Below, in pieces: positions 1 to 11,040 of a stretch of 64,000 nucleotides of DNA. Position numbers and translations under genes: made by a program. Within the stretch, counting starts at the first letter, position 1; each line of letters opens with the position of its first letter. Where the stretch lies: assembly GCA_013399115.1 (NCBI GenBank), contig VXAA01002207.1:97798-161797 (forward strand). The letters are read 5' to 3'. Below the pieces are notes generated by a model. That model saw nothing but the letters and a program-made list of their open reading frames with translations, ran no database searches and was not told the DNA's origin. Source of the DNA: Anseranas semipalmata. Its lineage: Eukaryota > Chordata > Aves > Anseriformes > Anseranatidae.

Positions 1-479
1 GATGGGACTGGAGGGGGCGGGCGCAAGGTGTCTCTGCCCACCCTGATTGGCTCTCTCTCTCTTTTTTTTTTCGCTCTTCTGGTTCTTTCTGGCTCCGATT
101 GGGAGCAGGGGGCCAGCAGGGGCGGGCTCTCCCCGCTGCCGACTCTGATAGGCGCGAGGCTGGGCAGGCCGCCGCCCCTCCTCCCGCGCTTCCTCTGCCT
201 CGTCTGTTGCGCTGCCAACCGGGGAACCGCCGCCGGTTTCCTGCCGGAGAACAATAGCTGCTCCGTCACATCCGGGGCGTTGCCGGTCGCTAGGAAGGGG
301 GCGGGGCCTCCTGGCGCGGCGGACGAGGCCACTTCCCGGTCGGCCGGCGGGNTGAGGGGTTTCAGCCGCTGCAGAGAGTCGGCGCTGGGGCTCTAGGCTT
401 CCCGGCCGCTCCGTCTTCTCTACTTGGTGTCGTTGTGTGGTGGAGCCTTTGCTGTGGTAGTTAGAACACAGGCGTGTGC
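1..479 (+). promoter_or_regulatory. ING1: CpG-island promoter, probably for a short ING1 transcript
   Basis: This stretch is far richer in G+C and in CpG than the DNA that follows. It contains GC boxes (around 11-21, 117-127 and 297-307) and two inverted CCAAT boxes (GATTGG at 45-50 and 97-102), with no TATA box. That is the usual make-up of a housekeeping promoter. It lies about 1.3 kb upstream of the ING1 coding exon on the same strand. A possible splice donor (GC|GTAAGAT) falls at 479/480, so a non-coding first exon ending near 479 is plausible. In mammals ING1 uses alternative first exons, and the p24 isoform starts translation inside the common exon. The divergent neighbour CARS2 could share this island, but nothing here shows that. 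There is one ambiguous base at 352. The promoter call is solid; the exact start and donor are inferred. Confidence 0.7.
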
Positions 480-1808
480 GTAAGATAGCGAACAACGCCT
501 CGGAACACCGATTTTGGTCGGGTGATCGGTTGTACTGCGGCGGCCGCTGGCACGGCACGCTTAACCGGGGCGAGAAGCACAGGCCGCAGCTGTAAAACTG
601 AGGGAAAACACGAAACTTCACACTGTTGTGTTAATGGCATTTGCATATACACGAGATCCTGATTTCTACTAGGTGAATTGAGGTTAGATTTTATACCTCA
701 GTATATTCCCCTCATCTCAGGGAGGACACTCACCTGTGAGAAAAGAAAAACTTTAGAAAGGTGGTGAAGATATTTATGAAGAAAAACCTTCCTTCTGCAC
801 GTTCTTGAGGAATTAATATGGAAATGCGGAGTGTACTGTATGCTGAGTTGATTTGAGTATCGTAAAAACTCCTGCTTAAAATAGGTTCATAGGAATATTC
901 TTTAAACACTTGTGCAGTGTTCTTTCTTTTAAAGTCGTGAAACAATCCTTGAGGTGCAATTCAAGATCTAACGTATTTTCAATGTTAGCATTTTAAATTA
1001 GAAGCTTGAGCTGTTCCAATTATCGTAGATCATCTTTAATGTTATTCCTTAATCTTATCTCCTTCCTTGCAGAAAATATTTAATGAAAAATTAAATTTCT
1101 GTGATTTAAAAAGTAAGCAACAGGTATTTTACAGAATATACAGGGAGAAAATAATCTAGACATCTTGGATATTGTAGTGGTACTTCTGTAGTCATAAGGA
1201 TTTAAGTGGCCTCATATTTTCAGCAGTAACTCAGCAGTATTGGATGAAACTTGCCATAACTTAGGGTCTAGCCCTGCGTGCTTGGAGTTCTTCTGCATCA
1301 GCTGTCAAGCTTGATAGCAATTATTAAGTAATTCATTGTCTCATTTCTACACTGGTTTATGCTTTCTTTCTCTTCTCCCACTCTCCTTCTCCCACTCTCC
1401 GTCATTCACCACAAGTATTAATGTTGTTGTATAGAAAATGTCGTAGAAAACAATTTGTTAATTCCCCCTTTAATTCTACAGTTGACGCTGGAACTTCTGG
1501 TGCTATATATATTTTCTTTTCTTTTTAATTACTGATAAAGGGAAGAATTGTCAACACGCATGAGATTATATTTAGTCCCCTTTTTTCTAAATCAGCACTT
1601 GCATTCTATTCCTGGGGGACCTACTGGAACAAAAATATTCCACTGGAGTCATGAGCCACTTGTCAGATTTCAGCTTCAGGGAATCTGTCTTTGATCAGCT
1701 TTGTGCATTACAAAAAGGTGTTGCTGCATGGAAGGAAAAATATGGGAAGGCTTTGTTTCACCGTCCTCTCTATCTGACATACTTACAGTTTTTATTTCTT
1801 CCTTGCAG
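480..1808 (+). other. Presumed intron between ING1 first exon(s) and the common coding exon
   Basis: AT-rich DNA between the CpG island and the ING1 coding exon. It ends in a good 3' splice site, a pyrimidine-rich tract followed by CCTTGCAG at 1801-1808. I looked for the conserved N-terminal exon of the long ING1 isoform, which encodes the leucine-zipper-like start and the residues before KYQ, and did not see it. It is probably left of position 1. The only other structure I noted is a 14-bp tandem duplication at 1373-1400. Confidence 0.6.
1373..1400. repeat. 14-bp tandem duplication
   Basis: Two exact adjacent copies of TTCTCCCACTCTCC, at 1373-1386 and 1387-1400, in a pyrimidine-rich stretch of the presumed ING1 intron. 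Probably replication slippage. Confidence 0.85.
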
Positions 1809-2512
1809 AGATTCTAAAGGACCTGGATGATTACTATGAAAAATTTAAACGAGAGACAGATGCCGTGCAGAAGAGAAGAATGTTGCACTGCATACAGAGA
1901 GCGTTGATTCGGAGTCAGGAACTGGGAGATGAGAAGATCCAAATCGTCAGTCAGATGGTGGAGCTTGTTGAGAACAGAACCAGGCAAGTGGACAGCCACG
2001 TGGAACTGTTTGAGACTTGCCAAGAGACTAATGATACCACTGGAAACAGCGGGAAAGCCAGCCAAGATAAGTCAAAGAATGAGACAATCGCTCAGGCTGA
2101 AAAGCCCAACAACAAGAGGTCAAGGCGGCAAAGAAATAACGAGAATCGAGAAAATGCTTCAAATAATCATGATCATGATGACATCACCTCAGGAACTCCA
2201 AAGGAGAAGAAAGCAAAAACGTCCAAGAAGAAGAAACGATCCAAGGCTAAAGCAGAGAGGGAAGCTTCTCCCCCAGACCTTCCTATTGATCCCAATGAGC
2301 CAACATACTGCTTATGCAACCAAGTCTCCTATGGAGAAATGATAGGATGTGATAACGATGAGTGCCCCATTGAGTGGTTTCACTTTTCGTGTGTGGGACT
2401 CAATCATAAACCAAAGGGCAAATGGTACTGCCCCAAATGTAGAGGAGAAAATGAGAAAACTATGGACAAAGCATTGGAGAAGTCTAAAAAAGAAAGGGCC
2501 TACAACAGGTAG
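1809..2512 (+). CDS. ING1: ING1 (inhibitor of growth 1), common last coding exon
   Basis: The exon begins after the acceptor at 1801-1808 with the last two bases of a Glu codon and ends at TAG 2510-2512. It encodes 234 residues, exactly the span from Glu46 to the end of 279-residue human p33ING1b. In order it holds the end of the ING N-terminal helical domain ([12 protein letters not shown]...[18 protein letters not shown]), a Ser/Asn-rich linker, basic nuclear localisation segments ([24 protein letters not shown]), a C4HC3 PHD finger (about 2303-2446) and a polybasic tail ([14 protein letters not shown]). The PHD keeps the aromatic-cage Tyr212 (codon 2306) and Trp235 (codon 2375) that bind H3K4me3 in this family. 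ING1 recruits the Sin3-HDAC complex to chromatin. The linker residues match ING1 rather than its paralogue ING2. An internal ATG at 1880 would give a 210-residue protein, the length of human p24ING1c. No frameshift is seen. The CDS is 5'-partial in this window. Confidence 0.97.
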
Positions 2513-3446
2513 TTTGTAGACTTTTCATAGCAAAGAAAAATAAAACCACCAAACCAGTGTATTTATTGTCAGTGTCACCTTTGTTGAGGTGAAAGGATTG
2601 TAAAATGTATATTTTTAAAGGAGGTTTAAAACTGAACCATTCCTGTTATAGGGACGGCAATAAGAGCAATTTTGTTTTTCATTTGGTAAGCTGTAACAAG
2701 AATATGGTCTGTGGACCAATGTATTCCAAAAGTAAAGTTATAAGAGTTTAAACTGAATATTCAGGTGGGTCTTAAAAGATAAATTAATACTTTTTTTTTT
2801 TTTTCCTTCCAGTGCTGGTAGCACTCAACCCATTAAAATTTTGATGACAAATATTTCTGAAATGTAATTTCTTTTTCTTTAATGAAGAAAGTTATTTACA
2901 TTTGAACAAAATTGTTAAATAGTTTAGCCATCTGGTTGTATCGGAATAAAGCTGCAGTACATTACAAATGTAACTTCTTTCAGTGATAAGCAGCGCAAGA
3001 TCAAACAAAAGGAAGGTAAAATTTGGTTCCTGCTACAAAGTGTCAGTATAACAGTTCAATAGCAAATGTTTAAATAGGCTTAGAGGATTATTTTTAAAAG
3101 AAAAAAAAAGTTAATGGTTAAATTTTACACAACAAATATTTTATATGCTGGCCAAGTACCACGAGGGCCATTTTAAAATGATTGAATATGTTTTATATTT
3201 AACCAGGAAATGGTTTAGTAATGAGACTTAACATAAATGAAGCTTTATACTGTCACAGATAGTAGTGTAGCAATCCTTAATTTGTCTAAGTTGTATAAAT
3301 GTACATTCTTAAGTGGAGTTGCACTTACTGTATTATACTTGGAAATGCAGCCGAATGCCATTGTGTAACCAATGTGCATTTCCTGCTGTATGTATGAAAA
3401 CTGTACAGCTGTGATATTAAGAAATAAATGAAACAACTTTGACAGT
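2513..3446 (+). other. ING1: ING1 3' untranslated region
   Basis: AT-rich sequence after the ING1 stop codon. AATAAA signals occur at 2539-2544, 2945-2950 and 3423-3428, with another at 3494-3499. The third has a T/GT-rich stretch just downstream and is the best candidate for the main end, which would give a UTR of roughly 0.93 kb. The first signal could give a very short UTR. The UTR also holds a strong-looking 3' splice site, a run of 14 T followed by CCTTCCAG ending at 2812 (see findings). The end point is inferred from the signal, not observed. Confidence 0.7.
3423..3428 (+). terminator. ING1: Candidate main polyadenylation signal of ING1
   Basis: Canonical AATAAA followed within about 20-30 bases by a T/G-rich downstream element (around 3441-3458). 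It is the best of four AATAAA hexamers after the ING1 stop. Confidence 0.6.
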
Positions 3447-6400
3447 TTGTTTCTTTAGCAATCATGTTTAATGATCATTCAAAGAGTTCAGAAAATAAAT
3501 TTGTCTTTAACCTTAGCAGCTCCAGCAAGCTGCTGGAAGCTAGGAAGCCTGAAACTGTTGTAGTGGTAACCAAATTACAGTTCTGATAATGAATCCTCAC
3601 AGACTGTATGACCAACAAGCATGTAGGAGAGTCAAAGTAGCATTTAACTTTCAGTCCAACTACTCTTCTTGTGTTTGCAGTTGTTCCCAGACCTGGCCAT
3701 TCATCTAAAAATTAATAGCATAGAGCTGGTTTTGTTCAGTTGTTTTCATGCCTTTATACGGTGGATATAAATTATTCCATGCTTGTTATCAGCAGAAGGT
3801 TCTTTTGCGTTACAGCCTTTTCCAAGTATTATTGCAGCCATTCCAGGACAGGCGTTTTCATGCTTCATGGTCACCTCACACAAAAATCCGTTAATTATAA
3901 TAAAGGTGCGATGCTGTAGATGAGGTATCCAGATCCTCTGCCACAACTTCGTGCTGAAGCTTGATCAGACCGTTTCCTTCACCTGCGTGGCTGCAGGGGT
4001 TGACGTGCTGGCTGAGCTGATTTCATCTCTTCGTCCCCCTGCGGGCCTTAACTGTAAGTGCAGAAGGGGTTGGGACCGACGGTGGAAGCGTGATGGCAGC
4101 GAAACACAGGTGGAGAGGTTGTAAAATCCACTGTGTTGGAGAGGAGACTTGTGAGGGTATGGGAGGCTGGGGCTGGGAATTTTTGGAACGCAATGCTCTC
4201 TTAAAATCCATAATTGTCTTGGTTTGCCTCCTGGACACTCGAACCATGCCGCTGAAGTAATGATGTTTTATTCCATTGTATTCCAGCAGGTCTTCCTGTA
4301 GGAAGTAGGAGAAACAAAGTTCTGGATTCAGTTGAGCACGAGGCAGTTGAAGGGACTAAGTGTTTTCTAAAGATGTAGTGAAAAGCCACAAGATAACACC
4401 ACTTCACCTTGCACGGATATTCCCAGCCAGGCAGATACACTCACAGTGACAAGTAGAAGTCATGTTTTACTTCTGAATAGGTACACTAAGCGTGTGTGCA
4501 TGCGCATATGTCTCCAGTCGCTACAGGCTGTCAAGTTACACCACATCATCTTTGCCTTGACCAAACGACCAGTCAATCATGTCTCCTGCTCCTGGCATGG
4601 TTTAGTGTTGGTGGTATCTGCTGATAACCTTCTCTTTTTCCATTCTCCCTACACACTTACCAGTCTTCCCTGCTCCTCCCTCCCTCCACTTGCTGTTGTT
4701 ACAGCTAATCCCGACGTTTGTGGTCTATTCTGCCTCTACCGTTCTGTTGCCCTCCCACCAGCCTAGGCTGAGAACATAGACACTTAGCAGGATTTTACCG
4801 GTGAAACCCCAATGAGACATTGTCTAGGAGCTGGCGCAGACACAGTTTCAGGCCTTAGCCTTTCTCATGAAACATCTGCGTTGGTTCTGTGGGGCATTTT
4901 GAACGTGAATAGCTGGAAGAAAACAATAAAGGTGCGAAGGAATATGGTAAGAAAATTCAGCTTAAGATGGATCAGAAGAGCAATGCTTATGCTGCCCTTC
5001 AATGAATATATTTCCAGCTACTGAAGGCTTGCTACAGTGTTCTGTATTTCAGTCTTTTGCAAAAGGCAGCTGCTGATCTGCAGCGTGGCCTGGAGCTACA
5101 TCCTTTTCTACATTTTTACAAGACTTGGATTATTTTCACAACTCACCATATTATAGGCTGCAACTTTGTTTTGCTGCTTGACCCTGACAGCTGACTGGAC
5201 CCGTGCTGTACCTTTTCACAGGTCTAGTTTCAGTCTATATGCGCAGTTGCTTACTTTAGTTAATTCAAGGGACTCTGCTGTGGTATTAAACTTTCTGTTG
5301 ATGGAAGTAAAGCCATCTCATCTTATACTGACACACTGCCAAATGCTTCATACTATGCAGACTTTGTTCTGACTTTGGTACCTTGTCTAAAATGCTGTCT
5401 TTACAAATGTAGTAATTCTCTTTTTGTAGTTATTTGGAGTTTATTTAATGGTCATGAGAAATGCCATCCTTTGAGCCAATTTTCTTTGTCTCTACATGAT
5501 AGGTGCAGCTAATTTGCAAGCTTCCTTATACTGCCCAGCAGGCTGACAGTTCTGTGATTCGGGGACATCATCTGCAGGCTTGAGAAAAGATCTGAATCTC
5601 TCGGTGACCGTTTCCCACTGTGACTGCCAGCAAAAGGCTTGAGTAAGAGGGAGGCTGTCTTCTAGGGGCTGAGCTGAGGCTTCTTACTCATTTCCCACAG
5701 GCTAATAAGCAGCTATCAGGTATTACAGGATTAATATAAAATAATATATAAAATTCAGGAGGAGGAAGTCAGTTGAGGAGGAAGTCATAGCAGTAAGAAT
5801 CACAAACTTCTTAAACTTCTCATTGAAAGCATTTAGGCAGTTGTAGCTGCCACTGGTCTGTGATAGATGTCACAGGAAAGTCCATATAGTGTTACTGAGC
5901 ACTTGAGCTGGTGATAAAATCCTTCAAACTAATGAAAAACATGGTTTCAACACTGAAGTCAAGGGTGCTGGTAGCAGACCTTACACTTGACTCGTCCCTG
6001 TCCTCAAGCAGCAGATTTGTTCTGCAGCAGGGCAGCTAAGAGTTGGTGCTGAAGATACAAGTCAGAAGGTAAAAGCAGGCAGTGAGGGAGCCCTTTATGT
6101 GCAATGTCAGCTGCTACTGCAAAATGTTCCTAGTGGGATGGATAGAGAGAACCACCGTGGGACTGAAACAGCAAAGCAAAGCATCACTTCCAACCATTAT
6201 ATCAACAGAAAGCATCCCAATTAAGCAGAACTACTGTCTCCATTAAGCAGCAGCAACTCTGGCCATGTGTATCATTAGGTTTAAATAGGTTTCTTACTAA
6301 TTAAGCACAGTCGCTGATTAACTGTGTCCTAATTCAGTGGAACATGCAGAATAAATACAATTGAATTGGACTGCTCCACTGGTCTTATTTTTCATAGGGT

Positions 6401-9400
6401 ATCTTTTCAAATTGTAATAAAATGCAAGAGCTAGGCAAAGTATTGTAAACAATATTTTACAGAATATAATACAAAAGAGTTTTCAGTAGCAGGAATGCTT
6501 CAAAGCAAATTTGAATATCACTGGGATTCATTCTGTTGCTTTAGTTAAACTTATCATCTTCATAGCCAATTTGATCTCTAGACATAAACCTCCTTGTGCT
6601 AGCCACAGTCCAAAAGAGGTAAGAATTTCTGAATATCAAAAGTAGTGTGAGCATTCAATGTTGTGTCAAAATTAAGTGAGCTGATAACACTACAGACGGC
6701 TTCTTATTTTCCCAGGTATCACTGAAGTCCCAAATCTAACAAGTGAAAGGAATGACACAGTGAGGAAGAGCACAGGCGTAAATGAAATCTCTCTGTGAAG
6801 TGCTGAGAGGCAGTATTGTGGCTTTCTTGTGAGTTCAGGGTGGCTAGATTACTTTTCTTGGTAAGCGTTTATTGTTGGTGGTAGTCAAAAAAAAGCTCAT
6901 GTACCTCTGTCCCCGTCAGAACCAGAGGAGCTGGGTTAGTGGCCAGGTTCAGAGGGTGGAGGCTCTCACAGTCTCGGGCTTCTACTTGTCAGTGGGTGAA
7001 GCCTGACTATCAGGAGTAACTTGTTCCTTCAGCCCGTGGCCACAGTCACTCTATAGACAGCTCTGCTGATGGTGGTTACCACCCCTCGCCCCTGGTGAGA
7101 GCCACTGGCCCCTCTGCAGGACCTTACCGCTCTTGGAGCTCCGCTGGAAGAAGGTGAAAGGAAGTTGATACCAAATTTTTAGAAAGGGGTGCCTACGCTT
7201 AAATTTCTGACTTTTACTTTAGAAGTGTGAGTAAATGTCATGGCCTAACGCTCCCGAAAAGGATTGCTGTCCTCTCTGAAATAGCTTGGTACTTCAGCTA
7301 ACCATTTTTTAAAGACTGCGTAACACCCATCTAACGTAAGGTGATGACTTCTCAGGCGCTGCAGCATGGAAACAATCCTGGGCAGACAGATGGACACTTT
7401 GTAGAAGTCAAAATTCCTTTCAGTGGCTGAGGCCTGCTCTGCTGAAAACCTAACTTCCATCCCAGTCTTAGGTGACTAGTGAAGCAAGGAGCAAAAATAC
7501 ATCTGAAATGGCAGAATTCCTTCCACTGCAGTTATCTGAGTTCTTATATGTCCGTGCTGTATGTACCTTTTGCATGTGCACTGAGTTTATCCCCAGAACA
7601 GTTTCAAGGCAGTTCCTCGGATTGCTTACCATAGTCCTAACTATATTGACAGAAGCACTCGTTTCTAAGCTGCTTTGAGTTGTTACTTTTATTTTCAATA
7701 GTTTAATCATTCAGCCTTCCTATACAGCTGCCAGCCGAGACCGAAGGCTTGAAGGCAACTTGTGGGAGCTGCAGAAGATGCAGACAGCAGCTGACTTCGT
7801 GCTGGTGAGATGTCAATTTTCCACATGGGCTCTGGCCGAGCTGGGCCTGAACTTCTGCTTCTCATTCATGTCTTGGGGAAAGGATCGTGATACAAAGACA
7901 GCTGAGTGATATTTTGCATTTGGCTGACTGCTAAGTCCCTAAGAGATCAACATATCTAGGGCTGCTAACTCAGCATATGTAAAAACTTATATATACTTAA
8001 AATGAACTTGGATCTTTTGAGTGTATCTTGTAAAACTTGGTTAAGACCGATGGAGTCACCTTTTGTACTCTCACTTTGTGGAAGAATTAATGCAATTTAA
8101 ATGACTGTTTTCCCCTCAGTGCTATACGTCCTGAACTCCCTCATCTCCGTCATCATACAATACACTTCACTAGTTCTTTTTTTTTTTTTCAAAATAAATC
8201 AAAATTGCAAAAACTGGTTTTTAGTGATAAGGATGAGAAACTCAAGTGAATTGTGCATAAATGATTTACCTGCATACAGGAAGGAATGTTCTGCTGTGTT
8301 AATTATAAGATATATATCAGGGGACTTTTCATTTTGCCAGCCTTCTCTCCTTGAGATTCACATGGTCTCATCTGAAATAAAATGCTCCATTCTCATAATA
8401 ACTTCTTCAGTCTTATAACTTTGGGAACAGACAATTGATTGAGAGCCGTATCAGTAAAAGATGAATTGTTAGATGCATGTTCCACACAGTGATTTTATTC
8501 AACAACTAAAAGATTAAGGGCAACTCTTTCAGAAAAGTCCCCTGAGTTTTAGTGCTTTAGTTTGTAGGTGCCCCCTGAGGACATTAAAAGTAGAAGGAAA
8601 TTAATGTAACGTGCCTTGAACTTTAATCAGTTCTAATCTGTGGTCATGATTACTTAAAAACTTTGATCACGATCATATCATTTTGGCATATTGTCACTGC
8701 AGGACAGCAATATGATTGTTTGGATGCACTGATTTCCATGCTTTATCAGGATGTGATTTATATTGTAATTTGTCTCAGTTCTTTATCCGCTGAGCCTATT
8801 CTACTTGGATTGGAGACAGCTTCAAGAAGACAAAAGCAGCATTTTTAAATTAAAGTTACTGATATTACCCTCAATCTTTGTTGTTCACACACACACACGC
8901 ACGCACGCACACACATATTTCTGGGAATATAGAAGATGTCATAAGAGCTCTGTTGTGCTGAGCTCTTAGAATCAACACAAAGAAACCTTTACAAAAGGAA
9001 GAGAGGGACTTGCAAAGAGTGGAAGTAAGAGCACAATAGCGAGGTGAACAGCTGAACTTCTGTATCAGAAGTAATCCTTTCTGGGCCATAAAAGATTTAA
9101 AGGAGTTATATCTAAACAGGTTCAAGGGAAATAGAACATCAAATTTCCTGAAAAGATAAATACAAAGTATGTGACACTCGTGCACTTCTGCTAGTTTTGA
9201 TAAAAGGACTGGAGGCTATTATGTGCAGAGACGGTAGTAAAATCTTGCAAAGCCAGAACTGTGTCGTGCCAAGCAGGAGAATATTGAACTGTTACAAGTG
9301 GATTGCCAAGGTGTCATATCATCTACAGATTTTATTTTACAGGAGGCACTGCTGACCAGGAGATATCACCCATGTCTGCAGAGGTGTCAAGGGAAGCCGT

Positions 9401-9954
9401 AGAGCCTTGTTTGTGCAAGTCAGAGGCCGAGGATCCACTACTGTGTCAGAGCAGAAACAGACAAAATTATGTTTGACTTCAACCCACTGTCAAGCCCTAG
9501 CTAAGCAAGTTTCTCAAAAAAAAAACAAAAAACAAAAACAAAAACATGAATATTAACTTCCATGAGAAAACCATTAGTATTTTGCATGCAGTGGATAGGG
9601 AAATTCTGTACATGTTTGCCAGATAAGGCAACAACAGTAACTATGGTGCCACTTTTCCTTGACCATCACTGCTGGAACCTGGAGAAGCTTTAGGGAACAG
9701 GGTTAGGTTTCTGCTATAGGTGCACAGGATAGGGATTCCCAGCAGCCAGCCATCTGAAAGGAATTTCCTGTCATGGGGATATGAGCATTTCTCATCCTGC
9801 CTCCAAAATTTTAGGTGAACTTGGATGATCAAGAAGGTGACCATAGGACAGAGGTGAAAGGACTGTACATAAATTATGCCAGGTATGCAGATGGCTGCTT
9901 GTATGTAGCATGATTTGAAAAAGGTTGTAACACATGATCATCTTTTTAAAGAAG
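3447..9954. other. Intergenic DNA, no gene recognised
   Basis: About 6.5 kb with only short open frames (up to about 106 codons), none resembling a family I know. It contains a CA/CG-type microsatellite at 8886-8915, a short repeated GAGGAGGAAGTCA motif around 5760-5786, and an A-rich CAAAAA-type stretch near 9517-9545. The stretch around 6900-7150 is moderately GC-rich. I see no repeat that I can name with confidence. Confidence 0.6.
8886..8915. repeat. (CA)n / CACG microsatellite
   Basis: An alternating CA tract interrupted by three CACG units and returning to CA. Likely polymorphic in length. Confidence 0.9.
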
Positions 9955-11040
9955 CCAAAGGGACAATCTGGGGAACTACGGGTGGATCAGCATCGCTTTG
10001 GTCCCTTGACAAATCGTGGAGTGAGTCCTCTGAGCACATTTCTGGGTACATGAAGAAGGTGAATGAGAGCTTTCAGTGTGGCTTTACCAAGGGTAAATCA
10101 TATGGCACCAACCTGTTTGCCTTCTGTGATAAAATGACCGGATTTGTGAACAAGGGGAGCGCACTTCAGCTTTAACCAGATGGATGTCATGCACTTCAAC
10201 TTTAGCAAGGCTTTCAGTGCTGTCTCCAATAATATTCAAACTTGGGAAGTTACGGTGTGGATGGGTGGACAATTAGATAGCTAAGCAGCTTTTCGGATGG
10301 TTGGGCTCAGGGGGTCATACCTTCTTCCTGAGTGCTGGTAAAGAGTGGAGAGGGCCACCGTCCAGAGGGACAGGCTGGAGTGGGGACTAACACTACCACG
10401 TGCAATTCGGCAACGACAAGTGCAGAGAGCTGCAGCATGGAAGGACGAGCCTTGTGCAAGAGCAGAGGCCGGGCCAGCGGGGCTTGTCCGGCCAGGGCAG
10501 GGTGGCCTCGGGGGCCCCGCACAGCCACCCCTGCTTGCAGGGAGGAGCCGGGGGGCAGCTGGGCCCTGCAGGGCCGCACGTGGCGGGGACACGAGGCCGG
10601 GCGGGCATGGGCTGGAAGCAGAGGGGTCAGGAGGGGTGCGAGGAGGCCTCTGGCAGCGTGAGGCCGCCAGGCAGAGGGACGGGCCGCCCGGGGAGCCTGG
10701 GCAGGGTCCGTCCTTGGGGGTGTCCGAGAGCAAAGCCCTGAGCAGCCTGGTCTGGTCTCACAGCTGGGCTGGCTGCGGGCAGGGCGGCACGAGGGGCCTT
10801 CTGGGCACCTTCCCACCTGGATTACCCAGTGATCAGTTCTAGGATCAGCGTGGCAAAAACAGACAGCAAACGATTTCTGATGAAAACCAGTTTGAAAAAG
10901 ACAAATGTCTGCTAGCCTGGAAAAAGCATAATTCAAAATATCAAATACATATTGCTGTGAATTAGTGGGTCTGCTTGCGCTTGGGGTTGGACCAGATCAC
11001 ATCCAATGGTCCCTTCCACGCCAACTTATTCTGTGATCTT
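9955..11040 (+). mobile_element. CR1 LINE copy, 5'-truncated and badly decayed
   Basis: A degraded copy of the 3' part of a CR1 non-LTR retrotransposon. Recognisable reverse-transcriptase remnants appear in order: GFTKGKS...TNLFAF...VNKG (10079-10160), then HFNFSKAFSAVSNNI (about 10190-10240), equivalent to the family's DFSKAFDTVSH block, and then a KCRELQHGR block near 10420-10445. The end at 10975-11040 is a typical CR1 3' terminus (GGTTGGACCAGATCAC then TTCTGTGATCTT). The middle (10450-10800) is very GC-rich and hard to align, and parts are missing. Frames are broken throughout, so the element is dead. The left border is approximate. Confidence 0.75.

Noticed and set aside
28..396. 122-codon open frame in the CpG island
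   Set aside because: It covers GC boxes and CCAAT boxes, opens with a non-ATG codon, includes an ambiguous base, and resembles no ING1 isoform start. Promoter composition explains it.
1865..2512. ING2 as the identity of the PHD-finger gene
   Set aside because: The linker ([29 protein letters not shown]) and the AYNR C-terminus match ING1, not ING2, and ANKRD10 next door fits the ING1 locus.
10281..10936. Several overlapping open frames of 71-209 codons on both strands
   Set aside because: They lie in the GC-rich middle of a dead CR1 copy; the frames follow composition, not coding.
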